11,168 nt of DNA from DASUHT01 sp051955775 (GTDB lineage Bacteria; Actinomycetota; Thermoleophilia; Gaiellales; JAICJC01): contig JBQCGJ010000350.1 of the NCBI GenBank assembly GCA_051955775.1, positions 1-11,168 on the forward strand, written 5' to 3'. Shown piece after piece: positions 1-6,251 of this stretch. Made by a program: the position numbers and the translations under genes. Under the pieces are notes generated by a model. That model was not told the origin of the DNA. It ran no database searches and saw nothing but the letters and a program-made list of their open reading frames with translations. Position 1 is the first letter of the stretch. Every line of letters starts with the position of its first letter.

Positions 1-1469
1 TACGAGATCTCCTTCAGCTTGAGCGCGCCCTCCAGCGCGATCGGAAGTCCGATATTGCGGCCAAGATAGAGGAAGAACTCGTTCTGCCAGAAACGCTCCG
101 CGACCGGCTCCACGGCCGCCCCGCGATCCAGCGTCTGCTGCGCCAGGTCGGGCAGCGACTTGATCTGCTCCAGCAGCACCTGCGCCCGCCCCGGCTCGAT
201 CGACTGGCGGATCAGCGCCAGCTTGAGCGCCAGCATCGACATCAACGTGACCTGGGCGGTGAACGTCTTGGTGGCCGCCACGCCGATCTCCAGCCCGGCC
301 CTCGTGAACAGCACCGAGTCGCATTCGCGCGTCATCTGCGATCCCATAACGTTGGTCACCGCCAGCACGTGCGCGCCGCGTGAACGCGCCTCCTTCATCG
401 CAGCCAGCGTGTCGATCGTCTCGCCCGACTGGGCGACGGCGATGACCAGTGTGCGCTCGTCGATCACCGCGCGCCGGTAGCGCCACTCACTGGCGATGTC
501 CGACTCGGAGGGAATCCGCGCCCACTCCTCGAGCAGGTACCGGCCGATCAGCCCGGCGTGGTAGCTGGTGCCGCAGGCCAGGATCACGATGCGGTCGAGA
601 TCGCGGATCTTCTGCTCGGACAGGTTCAGCCCGTCGAGCTGCAGCTCACCCCGGTACAGCCGCTCGCCGATCGTCTCCGCGATCGCGTCGGGCTGCTCCA
701 GGATCTCCTTCAGCATGAACGTCTCGTAGCCCTGCTTCTCGGCCGCGTCGTCGTCCCAGTCGACCTCCTCGACCGCCCGCTCCAGCACCGAACCGTCCCC
801 GTTCAGGAACGTCGCGCCGCCGGGCCGGGCCACGACGATCTCGTCGTCCAGCACGTACTGCACGCGCCGCGTCTCCTTGAGAAACGCGGGGATGGCGGAG
901 GCCACGAACATCTCGTCGTCCCCCACACCGACCACCAGCGGGCACTGCCGCCGCGCGCCCACGATCACGTGCGGGTGATCCCGGTGCGCGACACCGATCG
1001 CGAAGTGCCCGTGCAGCCGCGCGTACGCCGCGCGTACGGCCTCCACCAGATCGCCGGCGTACATCTCCTCGACCAGATGCGCGATCACCTCGGTGTCGGT
1101 ATCGGTGTGGAACTGGTGACCGGCCGCCGCCAGCTCCCGCCGCAGCTCCTGGTAGTTCTCGATGATGCCGTTGTGCACGACGGTGACCCCGGAGCCCTCA
1201 CAGGCCTCGATGGGGTGCGCGTTCGACTCGGTCACCCCGCCGTGCGTCGCCCACCGCGTGTGCGCGAGCCCGGTGGTGGCGGGGTGTGCGCCGGCGCCGA
1301 CCGCGTCGCGCAGCACGCCCACCTTTCCCACCCGGCGGGTGATGTCGACCTCGCCGTTCAGCAGGCAGATGCCGGCGGAGTCATAGCCACGGTACTCCAG
1401 CCGCTCCAGGCCGCTGAGCAGGATCTCCTTGCAGGGCCGGCCGCCCACGTATCCGACGATGCCGCACAC
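1..1469 (-). CDS. glmS: Glutamine-fructose-6-phosphate aminotransferase (isomerizing), 3' end cut by window edge
   Basis: GlmS makes glucosamine-6-phosphate from fructose-6-phosphate and glutamine, the first step toward UDP-GlcNAc for peptidoglycan. The visible 489 residues begin MCGIVGYVGG, so Cys2 becomes the N-terminal nucleophile once Met is removed. The glutaminase domain covers about residues 2-215, with TRW (71-73) and HNGIIENY (99-106). The first SIS domain has CGTSYHAG (299-306) and the phosphosugar loop SGET (349-352); EIGVAATKTFTAQ is at 394-406. The second SIS domain begins near 455 and is cut after EGALKLKEIS, so about 120 residues of the usual ~610 lie beyond position 1. The start is the GTG at 1469-1467: Cys must follow it directly, and the frame meets a TAG 18 bases upstream with no other start codon. 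The gene follows glmM after a 7-base gap. The upstream purine run CGGAGAG abuts the GTG, so initiation may rely on coupling to glmM. Identification is secure. Confidence 0.98.
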   Translation of the reverse strand, partial: MCGIVGYVGGRPCKEILLSGLERLEYRGYDSAGICLLNGEVDITRRVGKVGVLRDAVGAGAHPATTGLAHTRWATHGGVTESNAHPIEACEGSGVTVVHNGIIENYQELRRELAAAGHQFHTDTDTEVIAHLVEEMYAGDLVEAVRAAYARLHGHFAIGVAHRDHPHVIVGARRQCPLVVGVGDDEMFVASAIPAFLKETRRVQYVLDDEIVVARPGGATFLNGDGSVLERAVEEVDWDDDAAEKQGYETFMLKEILEQPDAIAETIGERLYRGELQLDGLNLSEQKIRDLDRIVILACGTSYHAGLIGRYLLEEWARIPSESDIASEWRYRRAVIDERTLVIAVAQSGETIDTLAAMKEARSRGAHVLAVTNVMGSQMTRECDSVLFTRAGLEIGVAATKTFTAQVTLMSMLALKLALIRQSIEPGRAQVLLEQIKSLPDLAQQTLDRGAAVEPVAERFWQNEFFLYLGRNIGLPIALEGALKLKEIS

Positions 1470-1476
1470 CTCTCCG

Positions 1477-2769
1477 TTATACCCCTATCTCGCGCCGGAC
1501 GATGCCGGCAAGCCGGTCGCACACCTCCTGGCAGCGCGCCTCGTCGGCCGCCTCCACCATCACCCGCACCACCGGCTCGGTGCCCGACGCCCGCAGCACG
1601 ACGCGACCGTCCTCGCCCAGCTCCGATTCGGCCTGGTCGACCGCCTCCCACACGCGTTCGGCCCCGTCCAGCGCCTTGCGATCAGCCGGTACGGCCACCA
1701 GGCGCTGGGGGAACGGCACCACCAGATCGGCCAGGTCGGCCATCGACATACCCAGCGTGTCGAGCGACCCCAGCAGCATGAGCCCCGTGGCGATGCCGTC
1801 TCCCGTGGTGTGGTGGCGCAGGTCGACGACGTGCCCGGACTGCTCGCCGCCCAGCTCGGCCCCGCTCTCGAGCATCCGTTCCAGCACGTAGCGGTCGCCC
1901 ACGTCGGTCACCTCGACCTCGATCCCGCGCTCGCGCATCAGCCGGTGGAAGCCCAGGTTGGTCATCGAGGTGACCACGACCCGGTCGACCGGCCGGGCCA
2001 GGGCGATGGCGGCGATGATGGCGTCGCCGTTCACGGGCCGGCCTCCGCCGTCGACGGCCAGGCAGCGGTCGGCGTCGCCGTCGAAGGCGATGCCGCAGGC
2101 CGCGCCCGATTCCCTGGTCGCCTCCGCCACCGCGTCCAGGTGCGTCGAGCCCACGCCGGCGTTGATGTTGCGCCCGTCGGGTTCGACGCCGATCGCACGC
2201 GGCACGCTGCCCACCCTTGCGAACATGCGCGGCGCGACGTCGAAGGCGGCTCCGTTCGCACAGTCCAGCGCCACCGGCCAGTCCGGCGCCTGTGCGCCGT
2301 AGCTCGACTCCAGCCAGCCGAGGTAGGCAGCTCCAGCGTCGGGCAGAGACCGGTCAGCGCCGCCCGCAGCCGCCTCGGCTGCGCCGACCAGCGACTCCAC
2401 GGCAGCCTCGGCCGCGTCGTCCAGCTTGTGCCCGTGACTGCCCAGAAACTTGATGCCGTTGTCCTGATACGGGTTGTGCGAAGCGGAGATCACACAGCCC
2501 AGCTCGGCGCCCTCCAGATGGGTGAGGACCGCGACACCGGGCGTCGGAAGCACGCCTGTGCGGAGGGCCGTCCCGCCGCAGGCCACGATGCCCTCGACCA
2601 GCGCGTCCTCCAGCTCGGGGCCGGACTCGCGCGTGTCGCGACCGATCACCACCCGGGCACCCGCGCCCGCCCAGGCCGCCGCGGCCGCCCCCAGGTCACG
2701 CGCCAGATCCGCCGTCAGGTCGCGCCCGGCCACGCCGCGCACCCCATCGGTGCCGAACAGCCTGCGCAC
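1477..2769 (-). CDS. glmM: Phosphoglucosamine mutase GlmM
   Basis: GlmM converts glucosamine-6-phosphate to glucosamine-1-phosphate, the step after GlmS. The 430-residue protein belongs to the alpha-D-phosphohexomutase family and shows its four signatures in order: FGTDGVRG near the N-terminus (5-12); the phosphoserine loop ISASHNP (94-100, acceptor Ser97); the metal-binding loop DGDADR (230-235); the sugar-binding GGEQSGH (307-313); and the phosphate-binding loop RASGTEPVVRV (393-403). Length is close to the usual ~445. The start is GTG (2769-2767), nine bases after the rpsI stop. I see no Shine-Dalgarno in that gap, so translation is probably coupled to rpsI. The TAA stop lies seven bases before the glmS start. 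Having GlmM and GlmS side by side places two successive pathway steps in one transcript with two ribosomal protein genes. No anomaly in the catalytic residues. Confidence 0.98.
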   Translation of the reverse strand: MRRLFGTDGVRGVAGRDLTADLARDLGAAAAAWAGAGARVVIGRDTRESGPELEDALVEGIVACGGTALRTGVLPTPGVAVLTHLEGAELGCVISASHNPYQDNGIKFLGSHGHKLDDAAEAAVESLVGAAEAAAGGADRSLPDAGAAYLGWLESSYGAQAPDWPVALDCANGAAFDVAPRMFARVGSVPRAIGVEPDGRNINAGVGSTHLDAVAEATRESGAACGIAFDGDADRCLAVDGGGRPVNGDAIIAAIALARPVDRVVVTSMTNLGFHRLMRERGIEVEVTDVGDRYVLERMLESGAELGGEQSGHVVDLRHHTTGDGIATGLMLLGSLDTLGMSMADLADLVVPFPQRLVAVPADRKALDGAERVWEAVDQAESELGEDGRVVLRASGTEPVVRVMVEAADEARCQEVCDRLAGIVRREIGV

Positions 2770-2778
2770 GGCCGGTGG

Positions 2779-3183
2779 CTAGCGCTTCGAGAACTGCGGG
2801 CGCTTGCGGGCCTTCTTCAGCCCGGCCTTCTTGCGCTCGACCTCGCGCGCGTCACGAGTCAGGAAGCCGGCCTTCTTGAGCTCCACGCGGAGCTCGCCGT
2901 CGGCCTCCAGAAGGGCCCGCGAGATGCCGTGGCGCAGCGCGCCTGCCTGCCCCGAGATGCCGCCGCCCGAGATACGGGCGCGAACGTCGAAGCTGGCGTC
3001 GGTCGAGGTCATACGCAGCGGCGCCAGCGCGATCGCCTGCAGGGTCTGGCGGGGGAAGTACTCCTCCACCGTGCGGCCGTTGACGGTCACGGCGCCGGCG
3101 CCCGGCACCAGCGTGACCCGGGCCACGGAGTTCTTGCGCTTGCCGGTGCCGCGGTAGGCGACGGGGGCGTCGGCTTTGGCCAC
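2779..3183 (-). CDS. rpsI: 30S ribosomal protein S9 (uS9)
   Basis: Protein S9 of the small ribosomal subunit. Its basic C-terminal tail reaches the P-site tRNA anticodon loop. The 134-residue product has the family motif GTGKRKNSVARV (12-23), VNGRTVEEYFPR (34-45), RISGGGISGQAGALRHGISRAL (70-91, read as two overlapping conserved blocks) and the invariant C-terminus KRPQFSKR. An N-terminal extension of about ten residues (AKADAPVAYR) precedes the conserved core, as in other actinobacteria. The start is GTG (3183-3181). Its first G is the last base of the rplM TAG stop, giving TAGTG, and a full Shine-Dalgarno GGAGGTGA lies seven bases upstream inside rplM. Order and overlap with rplM are the standard L13-S9 pairing. 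Identification is secure. Confidence 0.98.
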   Translation of the reverse strand: MAKADAPVAYRGTGKRKNSVARVTLVPGAGAVTVNGRTVEEYFPRQTLQAIALAPLRMTSTDASFDVRARISGGGISGQAGALRHGISRALLEADGELRVELKKAGFLTRDAREVERKKAGLKKARKRPQFSKR

Positions 3184-3617
3184 TACGACTTCACCTCCAG
3201 CGGGACGGGCTCCTGCGCCGCGTGCGGATGCTCGGGCCCCGCGTAGATCTTGAGCTTGCGAAGCTGGGCGGCGGCCAGCGTGTTCTTGGGCAGCATGCCG
3301 CGCACGGCTCGCCGCAGCACCTCCTCAGGCCGGCGCTCCAGCTGCTCCGCCAGACTGCGCTCACGCAGTCCGCCGGGATAGCCGCTGTGCCGGTAGTAGA
3401 CCTTCTGCTGCAGCTTGTTGCCGGTCACCCGCACCTTCTCGGCGTTCACCACCACCACGAAGTCGCCGGTGTCCACGTGCGGGGTGTACTGCGGCTTGCC
3501 CTTGCCGCGCAGGACGTCCGCGATCTGGGTCGCCAGCCGGCCCAGGGTGCGCCCCTCGGCATCGACCACGTACCAGGATCGCTGGACTTCGCGCGGTTTG
3601 GCGGAATACGTCTTCAT
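3183..3617 (-). CDS. rplM: 50S ribosomal protein L13 (uL13)
   Basis: Protein L13 of the large subunit, an early assembly protein that binds 23S rRNA. The 144-residue product shows family landmarks: SWYVVDAEGRTLGRLAT (14-30), GKGKPQYTPHVDTGDFVVVV (39-58), NAEKVRVTGNK (58-68), YYRHSGYPGG (74-83), VRGMLPKN (105-112) and LRKLKIYAGPEHPHAAQ (119-135). I place the start at the ATG 3617-3615 (MKTYSAKPREVQRSWY), because L13 proteins begin about here. The reading frame stays open to 3962, but the extra residues resemble nothing in L13 and overlap xdhC on the other strand. Only a weak GGA lies about nine bases upstream of the ATG. It is the first gene of the rplM-rpsI-glmM-glmS operon, with a candidate promoter and a hairpin in its leader (listed separately). 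Confidence 0.97.
   Translation of the reverse strand: MKTYSAKPREVQRSWYVVDAEGRTLGRLATQIADVLRGKGKPQYTPHVDTGDFVVVVNAEKVRVTGNKLQQKVYYRHSGYPGGLRERSLAEQLERRPEEVLRRAVRGMLPKNTLAAAQLRKLKIYAGPEHPHAAQEPVPLEVKS
3191..3198 (-). promoter_or_regulatory. Ribosome binding site of rpsI, inside rplM
   Basis: On the minus strand GGAGGTGA is a full match to the anti-Shine-Dalgarno region of 16S rRNA. It sits seven bases before the rpsI GTG start. It fixes that GTG as the start, although the stop of rplM overlaps it. It is the strongest ribosome binding site I see in the window. Confidence 0.85.
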
Positions 3618-3639
3618 CGGATCGTCCGTGCGAGCCCAT

Positions 3640-3667
3640 CGGAGCGGCGCGCGGGCGCGCGCCTCCG
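3640..3667 (-). promoter_or_regulatory. GC-rich hairpin in the rplM leader
   Basis: Read on the minus strand, CGGAG pairs with CTCCG at the base and GCGCGCG pairs with CGCGCGC above it. A two-base bulge separates the two helices on one side, and CC sits at the tip. Twenty-two bases separate it from the rplM ATG. If transcription starts near 3681 (see the -10 site), the stem occupies most of a ~64-base leader. L13 operons in several phyla carry autoregulatory leaders, so this could be one. I see no match to a described L13 leader, and the function is inferred from position only. Confidence 0.4.
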
Positions 3668-3687
3668 CGGGACGACGGCGGAGCGGA

Positions 3688-3696
3688 ATGCTACCA
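3688..3696 (-). promoter_or_regulatory. Candidate extended -10 promoter for rplM operon
   Basis: The minus strand reads TGGTAGCAT: a TAGCAT hexamer (four of six to TATAAT, with the key TA and final T) preceded by the extended TGn element. No good -35 hexamer stands 16-18 bases upstream, which fits an extended -10 promoter. Transcription would start near 3681, about 64 bases before the rplM ATG. The assignment rests on motif and position alone. Confidence 0.4.
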
Positions 3697-3763
3697 GGGT
3701 TCGGGCCGGACGGCCCCATCCGCAGCCGCGGCGGCAACACCTCTGCGGCCTCGGGTGGTGCGC

Positions 3764-3769
3764 TACGGT
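3764..3769 (+). promoter_or_regulatory. Candidate -10 box for leaderless xdhC transcript
   Basis: TACGGT fits the TANNNT -10 consensus and ends seven bases before the A of the xdhC ATG at 3777. That spacing would put the transcription start at or beside the start codon, giving a leaderless mRNA, which is common in actinobacteria. No Shine-Dalgarno is present in the bases before the ATG, which agrees. The -35 region is not recognisable. Confidence 0.45.
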
Positions 3770-3776
3770 TACCCGT

Positions 3777-4772
3777 ATGCGCGACGTGCTCGATCCGGTG
3801 CGTCAGATGGTGGCCTCCGGCCACAAGGTGGCGATCGCCACGGTCGTCGACACCAAGCGGTCGGCGCCGCGTCCGCTCGGCTCGCGGCTCGCCGTCTCGG
3901 ACGGTGGGGAGATGGTGGGCTCCGTGTCCGGCGGCTGCGTCGAATCGGACGTGGCCATGCACGCCGAGGAGGTCATCGCGAGCGGGCAGCCGGTGCTGCT
4001 GCAGTACGGCATCTCCGACGACGACGCGTTCGATGTCGGGCTGCCCTGCGGCGGCGAGATCGAGGTGTTCGTGTACCCGGTCGACGGCCAGGAGCTGGAG
4101 CGTGTGGCGTCCGCGCTGGAGTCAGGCGAACGGCTGGCGGTGACCACGACACTGGCCGGGCCAGACGCCGGCCGGCGCACCTACGGCAACGGTGGAGGCC
4201 ACTCCCGAGCCGAGCGCACGGACGCCGAGACGTTCACCGAGCACTACGCGCCCGCGCCCGTGTTGATGGTGTTCGGCGCCGTCGACACCGCCCAGGAGGT
4301 GTGCCGGATCGCGCGACAGCTCGGGTTTCGCACCATCGTGTCCGATGCCCGGTCCAAGTTCGCGACCCGCGAGCGGCTGCCCGACGCCGACGAGGTCGTG
4401 GTCGGCTGGCCCGCCATGGCGTATGACCTGCACCCGCCCGACGACGCCACCTACGTGGTCGTGCTGACCCACGACGCGAGGTTCGACGAGCCCGCGCTGG
4501 GGCCGGCGCTTCGCTCACCCGCGCCGTACATCGGCGCGCTGGGCAGCAGGCGCGCCCAGGCATCCCGTCGCCGGCGGCTGCTGAACGCGGGATACAGCGA
4601 GGCCGAGATCGACCGCATCAGCGGGCCGATGGGACTCGACGTGGGCGCGGTCACCCCGGCCGAGACTGCCGTGTCCGTGATGGCCGAGCTGCTGGCAGTG
4701 CGGGCCGGACGATCGGGCGGGCGGCTGGTCGACGCCGCCGGCCGCATCCACGTGGAACCCGTCGCGGGCTGA
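3777..4772 (+). CDS. XdhC/CoxI family protein (molybdenum hydroxylase accessory type)
   Basis: This is a 331-residue XdhC/CoxI family protein. Family members bind or insert sulfurated molybdenum cofactor into xanthine dehydrogenase- or CO dehydrogenase-type hydroxylases. The N-terminal XdhC_CoxI domain (about 5-105) has SAPRPLGSRLAV (29-40), GSVSGGCVE (48-56) with its conserved Cys, and GLPCGGEIEVFV (88-99) with a second Cys. The C-terminal Rossmann-like domain (about 160-305) has VFGAVDTAQEV (165-175), FRTIVSDARSKFATRERLPDA (as two blocks, 184-204), LTHDARFDEPAL (230-241), YIGALGSRRA (251-260) and GLDVGAVTPAETAVS (286-300). The more usual GAGH of the Rossmann turn is GAVD here, which I believe is common in actinobacterial members. 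The linker (about 125-160) looks some 25-30 residues shorter than usual. No dehydrogenase subunit gene is adjacent. The frame is open upstream to 3222, but family starts resemble MRDVLDPV, so ATG 3777 is chosen. Confidence 0.93.
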   Translation: MRDVLDPVRQMVASGHKVAIATVVDTKRSAPRPLGSRLAVSDGGEMVGSVSGGCVESDVAMHAEEVIASGQPVLLQYGISDDDAFDVGLPCGGEIEVFVYPVDGQELERVASALESGERLAVTTTLAGPDAGRRTYGNGGGHSRAERTDAETFTEHYAPAPVLMVFGAVDTAQEVCRIARQLGFRTIVSDARSKFATRERLPDADEVVVGWPAMAYDLHPPDDATYVVVLTHDARFDEPALGPALRSPAPYIGALGSRRAQASRRRRLLNAGYSEAEIDRISGPMGLDVGAVTPAETAVSVMAELLAVRAGRSGGRLVDAAGRIHVEPVAG

Positions 4773-4854
4773 CCCAGCTGCGAGCACGGCCCGGCCGGAT
4801 TCACGCGGTCGGGGAGTGTGCAACACCCTCGCCGGTGCCGATGGACCAGGTGGC

Positions 4855-6240
4855 ATGCGCCACAGAGTGCTCATCGGGGGGCTGGTCGCCCTTGCCCTGA
4901 CCGCGGCGTCGTCGGCTCCGGCGTCCGCAGGCGCGCTGCCCTGCACTCAGACGCTCACCAAGCTCCGGTACCGCCCGCGCATCACCTACATCTGCGGCGG
5001 CGCGTCCCTGACGACGGTGAGCGCCACCGTCGTCCGCCTCCCGGCCGGAACGGCGGTCAGCTCGACCGCCGCGGTGAGCGGCGACACCGCCACCGTCGAC
5101 CTGGCGTCTCTGGCGTCCGCGACCAGCTACCGCGTCGACGTCACGATCGGCGACGGCACGGACAGCTACACCCACGAGGCCACATGGAAGACGCTTCCGG
5201 CCCCGGCACACCCAAAGATCACCGTCGAGTACCTGACGGCCGTCTCGCCGGCCGCGCAGCTCGACATGCTGCACCGGGTGGACGCAGCCAACCTCGTGGC
5301 CGTGCCCAGCAGCTCGCACGTGATCGACGTCGGCTCGAGCCCGCTGACCGCAGCCGGGCTGGAGAACGCGCTGCGCGGGCGGCAGGTCGCGCTGGTCGTG
5401 GGCGGCGACGAGAGCTTCGCCCATCCGGCCTGGGTGGGCGCCGCCCTGGCCTGGTTCGCCTCGCACGGGCACGGGGTGGTCACCGCCGGCCAGACGCACT
5501 GGCAGGCCACCGCCTCGTGGCCCTCGGACTCGGCGCTGGGCATGGGCACGCCGTGGAACACCAGGTGGGACGTGTTTGCAGACTCCGACCAGATCACGCC
5601 CGACCGTATCCACGGCGGCGGGCTGCTGGCGAGCTCGGTCGTGCACCACTTCATCACCAACGGCCTGCTGCGGGCTTTCACCGTGGTCGGCCCCGGGTCG
5701 GGCGAGCCGTTCCCCCACTTCCTGGTCGGAAGCCACGTGCTGGCGTCGCTCAAGCACTCCGGCTCGGGGTTCTTCCACACCTACTTTCAGGCGTTGCTGA
5801 CGGTGCGCCAGGTCGGCTCGAGCCGGCTGGTCGACCTGGGCTACCGGCCGTGGGCGTCGGACATCCCAGGCGGCGGCTTCGATCCCGCCGTCAGCCCCGG
5901 AGGCGCGCTGCTCGCGCGGTCGCTCGAGTGGGCGGCGAACCGCATTCCCCCCGTGCACACCCGGTTCACGAGCAAGCCCCCCAATCCGGCCGGGTGGGCG
6001 ACCTTCGGCGTGAGCTTCGCCGCCACCGACCCCGACCTCGACTCGCCGGGGGCGCTGCGCTTCCGCTACCGGCTGGACGGCGGCCGCTGGCGCTGGGCCT
6101 CGGCCTACGGGGCCACGTTCTACAACCTGGCCAAGGGCCGGTACCACACGATCGACGTCTACGCGGTTGACTCGGGCGGCAACCGCGACCCGCACACGGC
6201 CCGATATCGGTTCCTGATCTCACCCAACGCTCGAAGCTGA
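4855..6240 (+). CDS. Secreted protein with probable ThuA/class I GATase-like domain and Ig-like C-terminus
   Basis: An exported 461-residue protein of unknown function. From ATG 4855 the N-terminus is a Sec signal peptide: MRHR, a hydrophobic core VLIGGLVALALTA, and likely cleavage after PASA (residue 25). Residues about 35-115 look like a small beta-sandwich, possibly FN3-like, ending SYRVDVTIGDG and a Thr/Trp strand. Residues about 120-365 resemble the ThuA/class I glutamine amidotransferase-like fold: ALVVGGDESF (179-188), AALAWFASHGHGVVTAGQTHW (196-216, as the glycine-rich elbow) and a closing ARSLEWAANRIP (354-365). There is no Cys at the expected elbow, so it is probably not a glutaminase. 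Residues 366-456 form an Ig-like module with FRYRLDGGRW (403-412) and VYAVDSGGNRDP (435-446). Only two cysteines (30, 47) remain after cleavage. An in-frame GTG at 4816 would add 13 residues before the signal peptide and is less likely. The next gene begins 11 bases on. The fold call is by pattern only. Confidence 0.75.
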   Translation: MRHRVLIGGLVALALTAASSAPASAGALPCTQTLTKLRYRPRITYICGGASLTTVSATVVRLPAGTAVSSTAAVSGDTATVDLASLASATSYRVDVTIGDGTDSYTHEATWKTLPAPAHPKITVEYLTAVSPAAQLDMLHRVDAANLVAVPSSSHVIDVGSSPLTAAGLENALRGRQVALVVGGDESFAHPAWVGAALAWFASHGHGVVTAGQTHWQATASWPSDSALGMGTPWNTRWDVFADSDQITPDRIHGGGLLASSVVHHFITNGLLRAFTVVGPGSGEPFPHFLVGSHVLASLKHSGSGFFHTYFQALLTVRQVGSSRLVDLGYRPWASDIPGGGFDPAVSPGGALLARSLEWAANRIPPVHTRFTSKPPNPAGWATFGVSFAATDPDLDSPGALRFRYRLDGGRWRWASAYGATFYNLAKGRYHTIDVYAVDSGGNRDPHTARYRFLISPNARS

Positions 6241-6244
6241 GGAG
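6239..6244 (+). promoter_or_regulatory. Ribosome binding site for the S53 peptidase gene
   Basis: GAGGAG overlaps the TGA stop of the preceding secreted-protein gene and stands seven bases before an in-frame TTG at 6252. This is the main argument for TTG as the start codon and for translating the two secreted-protein genes from one transcript. Confidence 0.6.
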
Positions 6245-6251
6245 CATCGAA

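Noticed and set aside
1470..1476. glmS ribozyme-type riboswitch before glmS.
   Set aside because: Only seven bases separate glmM and glmS, far too few for a ribozyme; that element is typical of Firmicutes.
558..3246. Long plus-strand open frames antisense to glmS, glmM and rpsI (407 and 605 codons).
   Set aside because: High-GC shadow frames: low-complexity Arg/Pro/His-rich products with no domain pattern, opposite to certain genes.
3222..3776. Upstream extension of the xdhC frame.
   Set aside because: It runs antisense through rplM; family members begin at the equivalent of ATG 3777.
3618..3962. N-terminal extension of rplM up to 3962 on the minus strand.
   Set aside because: The extra 115 residues have no L13 similarity, overlap the start of xdhC on the other strand, and the family start is MKTYSAKPREVQRSWY at 3617.
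4773..4854. Terminator or promoter between xdhC and the secreted protein.
   Set aside because: Only short imperfect pairings (GTGT/ACAC) and no -10-like sequence; nothing I can support.
4801..6195. 464-codon minus-strand frame opposite the secreted GATase-like protein.
   Set aside because: Product is Arg/Gly/Val-rich without motifs; the plus strand has a signal peptide and domain patterns.
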